Origin: Hyphomicrobiales bacterium
GTDB taxonomy: Bacteria; Pseudomonadota; Alphaproteobacteria; Rhizobiales; Rhizobiaceae
Assembly (NCBI GenBank): GCA_900469345.1
Contig: UBWZ01000001.1
Span: 124,001-188,000, forward strand
Direction of reading: 5' to 3'
Length of the DNA stretch: 64,000 bases
Shown: positions 18,125-26,654 of the stretch, piece by piece
Layout of the letters: each line of letters begins with the position of its first letter
Position numbering within the stretch: the stretch's first letter is position 1
Translations under genes and position numbers: made by a program
The notes under the pieces: model-generated
Database searches by the model: none
What the model saw: only the letters and a program-made list of their open reading frames with translations
What the model was told of the DNA's origin: nothing

Positions 18125-19123
18125 ATGTCACTCTTGGCCAAGCTCCGACGTGAAACCCACACCGCCGTTTCCGAAGCCGCCTCGCTGCGGCTGCGGGCGG
18201 CGTGGCTCTATTACAACCAGGGCCTCACCCAGAAGGACGTGGCCGAGCGGCTGGGGATCAGCCGGTCCACCGTCATCCGCCTGCTCGACGAGGCGATGAA
18301 GCGCTCGGAGGTGCAGATCTGGATCAGCGAAGGCGTCGACACCTGCCTCGAGCTGGCCACCGGACTGGAAAAGGTGTTCGGCCTCGACGAGGCGGTCGTC
18401 GTGCCGGCACCGCGCGATGGCAGCGCCGAGGCGCTGGCGACGGCGGTCGGCCTGGCGCTCGGTCAGTTCCTGTCGGAAGTCATCCAGAACCACATGACGA
18501 TCGGCGTCGGCTGGGGCCGCACCATGACGGCGTCGCTGGCCGGCTTCCGCCCGCCGCGCCGGGAAAACTGCAAGGTCGTGTCGCTGCTGGGCGGCATCGT
18601 CGCGGTCCACCAGACCAACCCGATCGATTATACCTGGCGGCTGGCAAGCCAGCTCAACGCCGAGTGCTACATGTTCCTGGCGCCGCTGCTCGTCGACACC
18701 GTCGAGACCAAGCGGGCGCTGATCGAGAAATGCGGCCTGAAGACGATCTACGACCTTGCCGAAACGCTTGATCTTGCGGTCGTCAGCTGCGGCGACATCG
18801 GCCCGCACTCGACCTCGCTGTCGGAGGGTTTTATCGCCCACGGCGAGCTGCAGCGTCTGATCGCCGCCGGCTGCGTCTGCGATACCATGTTCAATTTTCT
18901 CGACGAGAATGGGCGGTCGGTCGACCATGCGCTCAACGAGCGGGTCATGTCCGTCGACCTCGACACGCTCAAGAAGGCAAAGCATATCGTGCTCTCGTCC
19001 GGCGGCGCCCACCGGGCCGTGGCCATCCGCGCCACCATCCGCCGCATCGGCTGCAACACGCTGATCACCGACGAGACCGCCGCCCGGGAGCTTTTGCGGC
19101 TGGAGACCGCCGCGGCAGCATAA
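18125..19123 (+). CDS. SorC/DeoR-type sugar-binding transcriptional regulator
   Basis: A 332-aa regulator with an N-terminal helix-turn-helix (residues about 30-55: GLTQKDVAERLGISRSTVIRLL) and a large C-terminal sugar-phosphate-binding domain (about 65-325) of the SorC type. The glycine-rich IGVGWGRTM segment near residue 125 is the phosphate-sugar site of this family. Being divergent from tal, it may sense a pentose phosphate intermediate and control transaldolase, but this is inference. The annotated ATG at 18125 directly abuts AAGG; the in-frame TTG at 18134, 8 bases after AAGGA, may be the true start. Confidence 0.9.
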   Translation: MSLLAKLRRETHTAVSEAASLRLRAAWLYYNQGLTQKDVAERLGISRSTVIRLLDEAMKRSEVQIWISEGVDTCLELATGLEKVFGLDEAVVVPAPRDGSAEALATAVGLALGQFLSEVIQNHMTIGVGWGRTMTASLAGFRPPRRENCKVVSLLGGIVAVHQTNPIDYTWRLASQLNAECYMFLAPLLVDTVETKRALIEKCGLKTIYDLAETLDLAVVSCGDIGPHSTSLSEGFIAHGELQRLIAAGCVCDTMFNFLDENGRSVDHALNERVMSVDLDTLKKAKHIVLSSGGAHRAVAIRATIRRIGCNTLITDETAARELLRLETAAAA

Positions 19124-19269
19124 CTGGCGGAATTTTTCGGCAGCCGGCCGCTCGGGCGCGGAATAGCTCCCCTTGCACCAAAGTCTCGACGAGGCCCGTC
19201 ACGACTGCCTTGCAGCCACAGCAGTCGTCCTGGACCGTAGCGATGCTCGGCCGTTCGATGGACACGAGC

Positions 19270-20190
19270 TTACAAGCCGACGCTCATGACGGTTATACCC
19301 GCCACAGCCAGAAATGCGCCGCCCCACGCAGCCAGGGACGGCGGACGGCCGCTTCGTATCCAGACCATCGGAAGAATGACGATGGGGGTCATCGACGAGA
19401 GGGTCGACACGATCCCGACATTTCCCGTTTGCAGGGCCCCCATCAGCAACGACATCCCCATGGCGGTTCCAAAGAAGGCGGATACGACGACAGTCATGAG
19501 GTCGCGCGTTTCCGGCCGGCCTGCCTCCAGCCTGAAGCGCGGGATGACGAGCAAGAACCAGAAGAAGACAACTGCAATGCCGAGCCGCACCGACATGGCG
19601 GCAAACGCCTCGACACCGGCAGCCATGGCAGGACGCGCCAGGAGACTGCCGAGAGCTTGTCCCGCGGCAGTGATGACACCGAGCACGATGCCGATGCGGG
19701 ACATGACACCCTCTGTTTTGGACGGGGTCGGTTCGCCGTCTGCAAGCGGAATCATGGCAGGCGGCAGACGTCGCCGCACGACGATAGCGACGAGGATGCC
19801 AGACAGGATAAGTAGGATACCAAATCCTTGGGTAATGCCGATGGTCTCGCCAAAGGCGAGATAGGCCATGGCAAATGCAAATGGGGACGTTAAGGAAAAC
19901 AGGAGCGCGGTCAGTCGCGGGCCGACTGCGTATATGGTCGCAAAATAGGTGCTGCTTGCGATTGCAATCCCGAAAATGCCCGATAGGGCGAGGAGCTGGA
20001 CCTCCCGGAAGCCGAGCGTTTCCCACCCATGCAGCGCCGTTGCTATAACCGAGGTCATGATGAAGGCAGCCGTGACCTGCAATCGCGCCAAGGTGAGCAG
20101 CGGCACCCGGCCGTTGAGTTCGCTGACGAACATGGAACTCAGTGCGATGCACACCGCCGATCCAACGGCCAGTACTTCAGACAGAAACAT
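19270..20190 (-). CDS. EamA/DMT-family inner-membrane exporter
   Basis: A ten-helix drug/metabolite transporter, 306 aa, with two EamA repeats (residues about 5-140 and 165-300). The repeat-end segment with FGETIG lies near residue 115. Members export amino acids, metabolites or toxins; nothing here names the substrate. It is alone on its strand: the gap to the SorC-type gene is 146 bases and shows no other convincing gene. The gene is less GC-rich than its neighbours to the left and begins a stretch of accessory-looking genes. Confidence 0.85.
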   Translation of the reverse strand: MFLSEVLAVGSAVCIALSSMFVSELNGRVPLLTLARLQVTAAFIMTSVIATALHGWETLGFREVQLLALSGIFGIAIASSTYFATIYAVGPRLTALLFSLTSPFAFAMAYLAFGETIGITQGFGILLILSGILVAIVVRRRLPPAMIPLADGEPTPSKTEGVMSRIGIVLGVITAAGQALGSLLARPAMAAGVEAFAAMSVRLGIAVVFFWFLLVIPRFRLEAGRPETRDLMTVVVSAFFGTAMGMSLLMGALQTGNVGIVSTLSSMTPIVILPMVWIRSGRPPSLAAWGGAFLAVAGITVMSVGL

Positions 20191-20318
20191 GGATCACCAT
20201 ACGCTCGAGCCCTTTTCCCTGTCCTCTGCCTGGATTGTCAAGCCAGGGTCTCGGTTTGATATCCGCTTCAGGCAAACGCGCTCCCGTTCCCCGCAGCTCA
20301 TCAGATTACGTGCATAAA

Positions 20319-20345
20319 AAAACCGCGCCTTGGTGGCGCGGTTTT
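20319..20345 (-). terminator. Rho-independent terminator of the RTX gene
   Basis: AAAACCGCGCC pairs with GGCGCGGTTTT around a 5-base loop. On the minus strand the stem is followed by a run of seven T, a classical terminator 24 bases after the stop. Confidence 0.85.
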
Positions 20346-20368
20346 GTTTCGGATTGAAGCGCTGTTCG

Positions 20369-21208
20369 TCACAGCAGGAAGTCGTCGGCATACATCTTGA
20401 TTTTGCCGTACAGATCGATCTGGAAGTCGGCCTTCCGATCGCCGTCTGTGTCTGCGTAGATGTGCGTCTTGTTGCTATCCTTGTCGTAGGTATAGCGAAG
20501 CTCGCCCTTCTTGCCGTCGAAGCTTTGGGTTCCCATCCATTTGAACGGTTGATTGCCTGAATAATCGGCGCGGGCGTCGATTTCGCGAAGGTCGATCACG
20601 TCACGGTTGCTGTCGTTCGGCCGGTGATCCCAGCCAAAGATCGTATCCGGGGTCTTCACCGTGCTTTCCTTGATCGACTTGTAGACGAACGTGTCACTGC
20701 CGAAGTCACCTGATAGCTTGTCGCCACCCGTTCCGCCGTAGATGATGTCGTCTCCCTCGTCCCCGGAAATATTGTCGTTACCGGGACCGCCAATGATGCT
20801 GTCCATGCCGATTGTGCCGGAGATGGTGTCGGCTTTGCCTGTGCCGCGAATTTCTTCCATCACGTCGGTGACAGTGTTGCGGACATGACCTTCGACCGTG
20901 GTGCCATCCGATAGTCGGGCCTCAACGTCGAACGAGTAGTAGACGGCAATTCTATCCTGCCCTGTCCATTCGAAGTTCACGGCAGATTTCAAAACTATTT
21001 TCGAGCCGATGATCTCGAAGGCATCGGACGCGATGTATCTCGTCTCCTCGAACTCAGAATCCGGGATGATGACCGTAAAAACTTTGACCGTTGCCGAAAC
21101 GATCGAAACGTCGGCTGCATCGAGCGAGATGGTCGCCACCTCGGTTCCGATCGGCGAGTCCTCGGGAATCCCGTCAAGAATGTTTGAAATGATTACGTTA
21201 CCTGCCAT
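20369..21208 (-). CDS. Small RTX (hemolysin-type calcium-binding) secreted protein
   Basis: A 279-aa protein probably exported by a type I system. The first 110 residues look like a cadherin-like beta domain (ILDGIPEDSPIGTEVATISL). Residues about 125-175 hold four or five calcium-binding nonapeptides (GGPGNDNIS, GDEGDDIIY, GGTGGDKLS, GDFGSDTFV). The C-terminal 90 residues fold like the serralysin end and finish in DDFLL, typical of a type I secretion signal. There is no N-terminal signal peptide. I start at ATG 21208, with GGAGGG upstream. No HlyB/HlyD/TolC genes for it are in the window, so it depends on a transporter elsewhere. It has no protease or other enzymatic domain. Confidence 0.85.
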   Translation of the reverse strand: MAGNVIISNILDGIPEDSPIGTEVATISLDAADVSIVSATVKVFTVIIPDSEFEETRYIASDAFEIIGSKIVLKSAVNFEWTGQDRIAVYYSFDVEARLSDGTTVEGHVRNTVTDVMEEIRGTGKADTISGTIGMDSIIGGPGNDNISGDEGDDIIYGGTGGDKLSGDFGSDTFVYKSIKESTVKTPDTIFGWDHRPNDSNRDVIDLREIDARADYSGNQPFKWMGTQSFDGKKGELRYTYDKDSNKTHIYADTDGDRKADFQIDLYGKIKMYADDFLL

Positions 21209-21410
21209 ACAAGGTGCCCTCCAAAGCCAGGCGAAAATCGCCCGAAGCTTGGCAAAAGGCAATAACGAAAAGACCCGTATCGGTAACGGCGCGGGTTTGG
21301 TGATCGGCTGTCATCCTGATGCAACGACTTACCCGTCGCGATCAGCAATCACGATCTGCACGCCGCTTTCTTTGACGTCCACTCCGGTGCCCGTGAGACG
21401 ACCGGGCTGA

Positions 21411-21746
21411 TCAGCTCCGCTTTGCTCGCAGCCGGGCAACCTCGGCGAGGGCCAAGCCATAGTCATAGAAACTCCAGAACCGCATTCGGCTTTCAAATCT
21501 CCCACGCAGGAGGTGAGCTGGTCTCAGCAGGAGGACGATGACAAACATCGAGCAGTAGAGGTATACAGGTGGCCAGTGTAGAGCCGCACTCACTGGCAGG
21601 GCCGCCAGCGCAAAGGTTGCGGCATAGAGCGCATTCGCTTTCGGCCCAACGGCAAGCCGCCAGAAGAACCACTCGAGCAAGAAGGCGGTGAAGAGCAAGA
21701 TTCTGCCTGCGAGAAGCTCGGGCCGGTCCCTTTCACTCACGCTCAT
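21411..21746 (-). CDS. Small hypothetical membrane protein
   Basis: A 111-aa protein I do not recognise. It has two or three hydrophobic segments (residues about 14-30, 40-57 and 62-76), then a basic, aromatic C-terminal tail (RFESRMRFWSFYDYG). A strong GAAGGAGG lies directly against ATG 21746, too close for efficient use, so the in-frame GTG two codons later (21740) is the better start. It is near the RTX gene on the same strand, but 200 bases apart. Coding is supported by the ribosome site and by its membrane pattern only. Confidence 0.55.
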   Translation of the reverse strand: MSVSERDRPELLAGRILLFTAFLLEWFFWRLAVGPKANALYAATFALAALPVSAALHWPPVYLYCSMFVIVLLLRPAHLLRGRFESRMRFWSFYDYGLALAEVARLRAKRS

Positions 21747-22069
21747 CCTCCTTCAGGTCGCCTTGTCCCTGGAGGATACGTGATTGCGATTGATCGCCAG
21801 TAAAGCAAGATGATCTTGTTTTACCGTTAGCTACCAGCTTCGGGCCGGAAGCGGACCCCGCTCGCGGAGCCGAGGAAGGTGGCGCTGGTGTCCGCTCTGC
21901 GCCAATTGCGGTTATGGCTGCATGCCCAGCCATTCCTTTGGGCTTGAGGACACACTGAGATCCTGACCGGGTTGCGACCACTATCAATTGCAGCACTGGA
22001 ACAAAGAGGAGGGAACGGAAGGTGACGTGATCTCCGATTGCTAGCCCTGCGGCTGTTCGTTGAGTCGCC
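21747..22069. other. Intergenic stretch without a convincing gene
   Basis: Lower-GC sequence between the small membrane protein and soxR. A minus-strand frame reads through it (to 22278) but overlaps soxR, has no ribosome site and gives a protein with no recognisable pattern. I see no clear promoter, repeat or RNA structure. Confidence 0.5.
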
Positions 22070-22501
22070 TTATTCCAACAATACGGGTCCCACTCGATCT
22101 TCTCCCAGTACGTCATTTGGATTGCGCAAAGGGCAAACCTCCAACGAAAGACAACCACATCCAATGCAGCCCTGCATTTCGTCCCGAAGCTGAGAGAGCG
22201 CCTTGATCCGCTTATCCAAACGGTCCTTCCAATCCAGCGACATACTGCGCCATTCCTCAGAAGTTGGCGCTCGATCATCAGGCAAGGAGGACAGCGTCTT
22301 CTTAATCTCGGAAAGCGATATTCCCGCCCGCTGGGCGATTCGGATGATTGCGACGAGGCGCAGATGCCCGCGTGGGTATCGCCGCTGATTGCCCGCGTTT
22401 CGGCGTGCTTTGATCAAGCCTGTCTTCTCATAGAAATGCAGAGTCGAGACAGCGACGCCTGAGCGTTTGGCCATCTCTCCGACAGTCAGTTCGTTTTTCA
22501 T
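22070..22501 (-). CDS. soxR: Redox-sensing MerR-family regulator SoxR
   Basis: A [2Fe-2S] transcription activator that responds to redox-cycling compounds; 143 aa. The MerR helix-turn-helix occupies residues 5-75 (VGEMAKRSGVAVSTLHFYEK), followed by a dimerisation helix and the cluster motif C112-x2-C115-x-C117-x5-C123, the SoxR spacing. There is no soxS gene nearby; as in most bacteria outside the enterics, SoxR probably acts directly on its targets. The divergent MFS gene carries a near-perfect SoxR box in a 19-bp promoter spacer and is the evident target. Confidence 0.95.
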   Translation of the reverse strand: MKNELTVGEMAKRSGVAVSTLHFYEKTGLIKARRNAGNQRRYPRGHLRLVAIIRIAQRAGISLSEIKKTLSSLPDDRAPTSEEWRSMSLDWKDRLDKRIKALSQLRDEMQGCIGCGCLSLEVCPLRNPNDVLGEDRVGPVLLE

Positions 22502-22601
22502 GTTGTCGCCTTGTCCAGCCTCCAGATCTCCAGGTCCGCCGGCCGCATTCGTTCGAACAGACAGGTCTGTCCGGTCTAAAATAGAACATCTGAAATCCCA
22601 C

Positions 22602-22632
22602 TTGACCTAAACTATAGTTGAGGTTTTATGAG
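22602..22632 (+). promoter_or_regulatory. SoxR-controlled promoter of the MFS gene
   Basis: The -35 is TTGACC (22602-22607) and the -10 is TATGAG (22627-22632), with the over-long 19-bp spacer typical of MerR-family promoters. The spacer region contains CCTAAACTATAGTTGAGG (22606-22623), a dyad symmetric except at one pair and matching the known SoxR box form CCTCAA-N6-TTGAGG. Confidence 0.85.
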
Positions 22633-22750
22633 TTGTCTCCGCTAACGCCATAAGAGCTGGAGACATCGTTGCAAACCATCGAACTCGCCTTCCACTTCTG
22701 CTCCTGACTGGCGTGGCCAAACCTTATTTGATCACTCCAGAAGGCAAGAA

Positions 22751-23992
22751 ATGTCATCCGAACCGATTTCTATCTCAAAATCTCCATCTTCTGCCATTGA
22801 AGACAGGGAGGACCAGTCCAACTGGCCTGCGGTTTTCACACTTGCCTGCGGTCTCTTCGGCCTTGTTACCACAGAGCTCTTTCCGATCGGCATTATCACG
22901 CCCATGGCAGCCGATCTTGGTGTGAGCGACGGCGCAGCCGGACAGGCTATTACCGCAACAGCGATCATCGCAGCTGCAGCAGGACCATTGCTCGTGCTTG
23001 GATCGGGACGTCTTGACCGTCAAATGGTGGTCAGACTTCTCGGCATTTTATTCTTCCTGGCGGCACTCATGTCGGCCCTTGCCACCAGTTTGCCCTTACT
23101 GCTTGCCGCGCGCGCGCTGCTAGGTATTGCCCTCGGTGGCACATGGGCCATAGCAATCGCATTGGCTATGCGGCTTGTGCCCGTTAGAAAAATTCCGCAA
23201 GCCTTGTCCGTGATCTTCACTGGCGTTTCCATCGCCAATATCATCGCTGCACCTCTCGGCGCCTATCTCAGCGATGCCCTAAGCTGGCGCCTAGCTTTTT
23301 CCCTGACTGCAGCTTTCGCTCTCGTCACACTTGTCGGTCAGTTTATGACTATTCCAAAACTTCCGACAACCACCCCGCCCAGCATCGCATCATTCAGGAA
23401 GACGATGGGCCGCCCCGCGGTTTTGACCGGTATGGCGACCGTATTCTTCGTTCTATGCGGAAACACGGCTGGTATTTCCTTTGTACGACCCTTCTTGGAA
23501 ACCGGGCCGCAGCTCAATGTGCAGACGATTTCGATTGTCTTGTTGGTCTTCGGAATTGCGGGTTTCTTGGGAAACCTGATCGGTGGTGCCTTGTCATCGC
23601 GCAGCCCCTCCCTGACCGCGGCGGGCGGCGCGATTGCTATTGCCGTTGGAACGACGGTTCTAGCCAATCAGACGCATAATCTGCCCATCGTCTTTGGCGC
23701 CGTTGTAATTTGGGGGCTCGGCTTTGGTGCTTTCCCCGTCGCCATTTCTAGTTGGAACGCGCAGGCTGCCCCTGATCAAGCCGAAGGCGCCGGAGCGCTT
23801 CTGTCGACAGGCTTCCAGCTCGCCATTGCCAGCGGTGCTGTCGTGGGCGGTGTTATATTGGAAAGTCTGGGCCCAAACGCCCCGATCTACAGCGCCGGGC
23901 TCGCCGCTGCGCTGGGCGCCTTCATCATGCTGACGTTTGGCAGACCGTCTGAGCGACGGCGAGCAAAACTGGCCCGCGAGGTCTCACTCTAG
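22751..23992 (+). CDS. MFS efflux transporter under SoxR control
   Basis: A 413-aa, twelve-helix drug:proton antiporter of the AraJ/NepI/sugar-efflux type. An early ELFPIGIITPMAADLGVSDGAAG segment (about residues 42-65) and a GTWAIAIALAMRLVP helix fit this branch. It starts with a short, Ser-rich cytoplasmic tail. Its promoter holds a SoxR box, so it is probably induced by redox-active compounds such as phenazines or quinones and pumps them out. The gene is less GC-rich than core genes here, and the soxR-MFS pair looks like a self-contained, possibly acquired cassette. Confidence 0.88.
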   Translation: MSSEPISISKSPSSAIEDREDQSNWPAVFTLACGLFGLVTTELFPIGIITPMAADLGVSDGAAGQAITATAIIAAAAGPLLVLGSGRLDRQMVVRLLGILFFLAALMSALATSLPLLLAARALLGIALGGTWAIAIALAMRLVPVRKIPQALSVIFTGVSIANIIAAPLGAYLSDALSWRLAFSLTAAFALVTLVGQFMTIPKLPTTTPPSIASFRKTMGRPAVLTGMATVFFVLCGNTAGISFVRPFLETGPQLNVQTISIVLLVFGIAGFLGNLIGGALSSRSPSLTAAGGAIAIAVGTTVLANQTHNLPIVFGAVVIWGLGFGAFPVAISSWNAQAAPDQAEGAGALLSTGFQLAIASGAVVGGVILESLGPNAPIYSAGLAAALGAFIMLTFGRPSERRRAKLAREVSL

Positions 23993-24174
23993 CGACTGGG
24001 TCCAGCATTCGCGATGTCAGCTTTGGCCCGACAGCAGACTTCGCCTTGGCTGCCGGAGTGGCCGTTCGAAGAGACACGTATCCTCTGCGTCAACGTGGCG
24101 GGTGTCGCGGGCAGCCGTTTCGCGCTAGTGCAGCCGCACGATCGTCAGTGTCAAACAACAGCCGAGATACCGTC

Positions 24175-24300
24175 ATGTGGGATTGGTTCCCGATAGTCTT
24201 CTTTCCGCTCAAGCTTCTCGTGCTGGGCACGGGCATGTTCTTCGCCATCAAGTGGCATCGCGATCAGGCGAGGAAGGACGGGCAGGACAAGCGGACGTAA
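24175..24300 (+). CDS. Very small membrane protein (41 aa)
   Basis: A 41-residue protein beginning MWDWFPIVFFPLKLL, with one strongly hydrophobic helix (residues about 5-25) and a highly charged C-terminal tail (KWHRDQARKDGQDKRT). No clear ribosome site is seen, only GAGAT upstream. The amphipathic layout, one helix plus a basic tail, is what small bacterial membrane proteins look like, and I recall similar short rhizobial proteins, though I cannot check. It has no operon partner: soxR's MFS target ends 180 bases before it. Function unknown. Confidence 0.6.
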   Translation: MWDWFPIVFFPLKLLVLGTGMFFAIKWHRDQARKDGQDKRT

Positions 24301-24369
24301 TCGCTCGACGACTTCTTGAGCGCCAGCCGGCATGGGCGTTTTGCGCCGGCCGTCGCCCTCGCCGTCGCC

Positions 24370-25269
24370 TCACGCCGTGCCCGCCTCCCAGCCGAGGATC
24401 GCCCGCTTGCGGGTCAGGCCCCAGTGATAGCCGGTCAGCGCCCCGCTCTTGCCGACGGCCCGGTGGCAGGGCACCACGAACGAGATCGGATTGGCGCCGA
24501 TCGCCGCCCCGACCGCCCGGCTCGCCGTCGGCTGGCCGATATCGCGGGCCACATGCGAATAGGTGACGGCCTTTCCAAAAGGGATCTTCAACAGGCTGCG
24601 CCACACCCGGACCTGAAAGTCGGTGCCGATCATCACCACCTGCAGCGGCCGCTCCGCCGACCACTCCGACCGGTCGAACACGCGCCGCATATAGGGTTCG
24701 GTGGCCTCCGCGTCCTCGACATAGGAGGCGTTCGGCCAGCGCCGCGCCATGTCCTCATAGGCGTCCCGCTCCCCGCCGCCATCCGCAAAGGCAAGTCCCG
24801 CCAATCCCCTGTCGGTCGCCATCACCAGCGCGGTGCCGAACGGCGAGGGATGGAAACCGTAGCGGATCGTCAGCCCGCCACCCTTCGCCTTCCATTCGCC
24901 GGGCGACATCGCCTCGTGGGTGACGAAAAGGTCGTGCAGCCGGCCCGGCCCCGACAGGCCGAGTTCGTAGGATGTCTCGAGCAGCGGCAGGGCCTCCTGG
25001 CCGAGCAGCCGCTTGGCGTGGTCGAGCGTCACCGCCTGCAGGAAGGCCTTCGGCGACAGCCCGGCCCAGCGGGTGAACAGCTTCTGCAGCTGGCTCGGCG
25101 ATTGCCCGAGCGCTTCGGCGATCGTGTCCAGAGACGGCTGGTCGCGGTAGTCGAGCGTGATCATCTCGATCACCTGACGCACGGTCTCGTAATCGGACCC
25201 TTGCGGCGTCACGTCGAAAGCCGGAGCCCCGGTCGACCCAAGGCCTGGAATTGTGGCAAGAACATTCAT
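24370..25269 (-). CDS. HTH/methylated-DNA-protein cysteine methyltransferase fusion (Ada-like)
   Basis: Repairs O6-methylguanine by transferring the methyl group to its own cysteine; 299 aa. The N-terminal part (about 25-130) is an AraC-type helix-turn-helix and the C-terminal part (about 215-299) is the MGMT domain with the acceptor C268 in VVPCHR. The zinc-binding N-terminal phosphotriester domain of true Ada is missing, so it cannot sense damage the way E. coli Ada does. I start at ATG 25269, with AAGGAGAG at good spacing. The gene is followed upstream on the same strand by a DUF2244 gene 74 bases away. Confidence 0.9.
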   Translation of the reverse strand: MNVLATIPGLGSTGAPAFDVTPQGSDYETVRQVIEMITLDYRDQPSLDTIAEALGQSPSQLQKLFTRWAGLSPKAFLQAVTLDHAKRLLGQEALPLLETSYELGLSGPGRLHDLFVTHEAMSPGEWKAKGGGLTIRYGFHPSPFGTALVMATDRGLAGLAFADGGGERDAYEDMARRWPNASYVEDAEATEPYMRRVFDRSEWSAERPLQVVMIGTDFQVRVWRSLLKIPFGKAVTYSHVARDIGQPTASRAVGAAIGANPISFVVPCHRAVGKSGALTGYHWGLTRKRAILGWEAGTA

Positions 25270-25343
25270 GGCGCTCTCCTTCTGCCGCATTGATGCGCCC
25301 TTACGCGCCTTTGAGCCACCCGATTCCTGCAGCCAGCCTCGTC

Positions 25344-25826
25344 TCAGATGCGCTGCCGCACGGTCGCCAGCGCGCCCCGCAAGGCCTTGGCAAAACTCTC
25401 CCGATCGTCCGGGTTGAGAAACGAGCCGACATCCGTAAACCGTCCCTCGCCCGTCACATACATGGAAGTGATGCCGAATTCCTGGTGTCGCTTGATGCGG
25501 AACCGCGCCCAGAACGGGTTGAAGCGGTGTTCGACCATGCGGCCGGCCGGCGAAAACTTGCGGATCGACAGGCGCGTGCGCGTCACCGTCACCTCTTCCC
25601 GTGCCCGGCCGGACCGGTAGCTCATTTTCAGCGCGATGTAGAGGCCGAGAAAATCCAGTCCGAAGAAGAACCCGATCGGATAGGCCCCGGTCAGCAGGAA
25701 GAAGCCGCCATAGAGGAGGCAGATGGCGCCGCACAGGCACAGCACGACACGGAAACCGGTTTTGCCCAGCGACCGGTAGGGCGTCAGCTCGGCGGCAAAA
25801 ACCGGATGCTCTTCGGAAAGGTCCAC
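25344..25826 (-). CDS. DUF2244-family membrane protein
   Basis: A 160-aa protein matching the alphaproteobacterial DUF2244 family: a conserved YRSLGKTGF stretch, two adjacent membrane helices (residues about 24-62), and a C-terminal soluble part with FNPFWARF and a glycine turn. The start is GTG 25826, with GGAGGG upstream. The family often sits beside respiratory or nth genes; here it is divergent from nth by 36 bases. The molecular role is unknown. Confidence 0.8.
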   Translation of the reverse strand: MDLSEEHPVFAAELTPYRSLGKTGFRVVLCLCGAICLLYGGFFLLTGAYPIGFFFGLDFLGLYIALKMSYRSGRAREEVTVTRTRLSIRKFSPAGRMVEHRFNPFWARFRIKRHQEFGITSMYVTGEGRFTDVGSFLNPDDRESFAKALRGALATVRQRI

Positions 25827-25862
25827 GTTGCTTTCCCTCCTGTGGAATGCCTATAGAGGCAT

Positions 25863-26654
25863 ATGGCGAGCGCGAAACCGAAATCCAAAACCACACCTTC
25901 GAAAAAGTCAAATCGAGGCACGGTGCGGCGGCCGAAGCGCTTCAAGTCTGCTTATACGCAGGAGGAGATGGAAGAGATCTTCCGCCGCTTTTCGGTCCAG
26001 CGTCCGGAACCCAGGGGCGAGCTCGAGCACGTCAACCCGTTCACCCTGGTGGTCGCCGTGGCATTGTCGGCCCAGGCGACCGATGCCGGCGTCAACAAGG
26101 CGACGCGCGGCCTGTTTGCAGCAGCCGACACGCCGGCCAGGATGCTGGCGCTCGGCGAAGACGGGGTCATCGCCCACATTCGCACGATCGGCCTCTACCG
26201 CAACAAGGCGAAGAACGTCATCGCCCTGTCGCAGATGCTGATCGACGAGTTCGGCGGCGAGGTCCCGAATACCCGAGAGCAGCTGATGCGCCTGCCCGGC
26301 GTTGGGCGAAAGACCGCCAATGTCGTCATGTCCATGGCCTTCGGCATACCGACGCTTGCGGTCGACACCCATGTCTTTCGCCTGGGCAACCGCTGCCTGA
26401 TGGCGCCGGGAAAGACGCCGGACGAGGTCGAGGAACAGTTTCTCAAGGTTATCCCAGAGGCCTATCTCTTCCACGCCCATCACTGGCTGATCCTGCACGG
26501 GCGCTATACCTGCAAGGCGCGCCGGCCGGAATGCGAGCGCTGCATCATCGCCGACCTCTGTCGCTCGCCCGAAAAGAGCTGCGACGTTGCGGCGCCGCTC
26601 GTCGAGCTACCGCCGCAGCAGATCGGCGAAGCGGCTCTCGTCGAGAGCGAATGA
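25863..26654 (+). CDS. nth: Endonuclease III
   Basis: A base-excision repair glycosylase/AP lyase for oxidised pyrimidines; 263 aa. The helix-hairpin-helix is LPGVGRKTANVV with catalytic K150; D168 (VDTHVFRL) is the second catalytic residue. The [4Fe-4S] cluster cysteines are C217-x6-C224-x2-C227-x5-C233, the exact family spacing. The N-terminus is about 30 residues longer than E. coli Nth and Lys/Ser-rich, common in rhizobia. The 3' end overlaps the convergent EI24 gene by 48 bases. Confidence 0.96.
   Translation: MASAKPKSKTTPSKKSNRGTVRRPKRFKSAYTQEEMEEIFRRFSVQRPEPRGELEHVNPFTLVVAVALSAQATDAGVNKATRGLFAAADTPARMLALGEDGVIAHIRTIGLYRNKAKNVIALSQMLIDEFGGEVPNTREQLMRLPGVGRKTANVVMSMAFGIPTLAVDTHVFRLGNRCLMAPGKTPDEVEEQFLKVIPEAYLFHAHHWLILHGRYTCKARRPECERCIIADLCRSPEKSCDVAAPLVELPPQQIGEAALVESE

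Noticed and set aside
19065-19265. Minus-strand GTG frame with a CCGC motif after the EamA gene
   Set aside because: It overlaps the sorC 3' end, has no ribosome site and matches no family; the cysteines alone are not enough.
21733-22278. 181-codon minus-strand frame overlapping soxR
   Set aside because: Overlaps most of the 3' half of a clear soxR gene, has unusual composition and no start signal.
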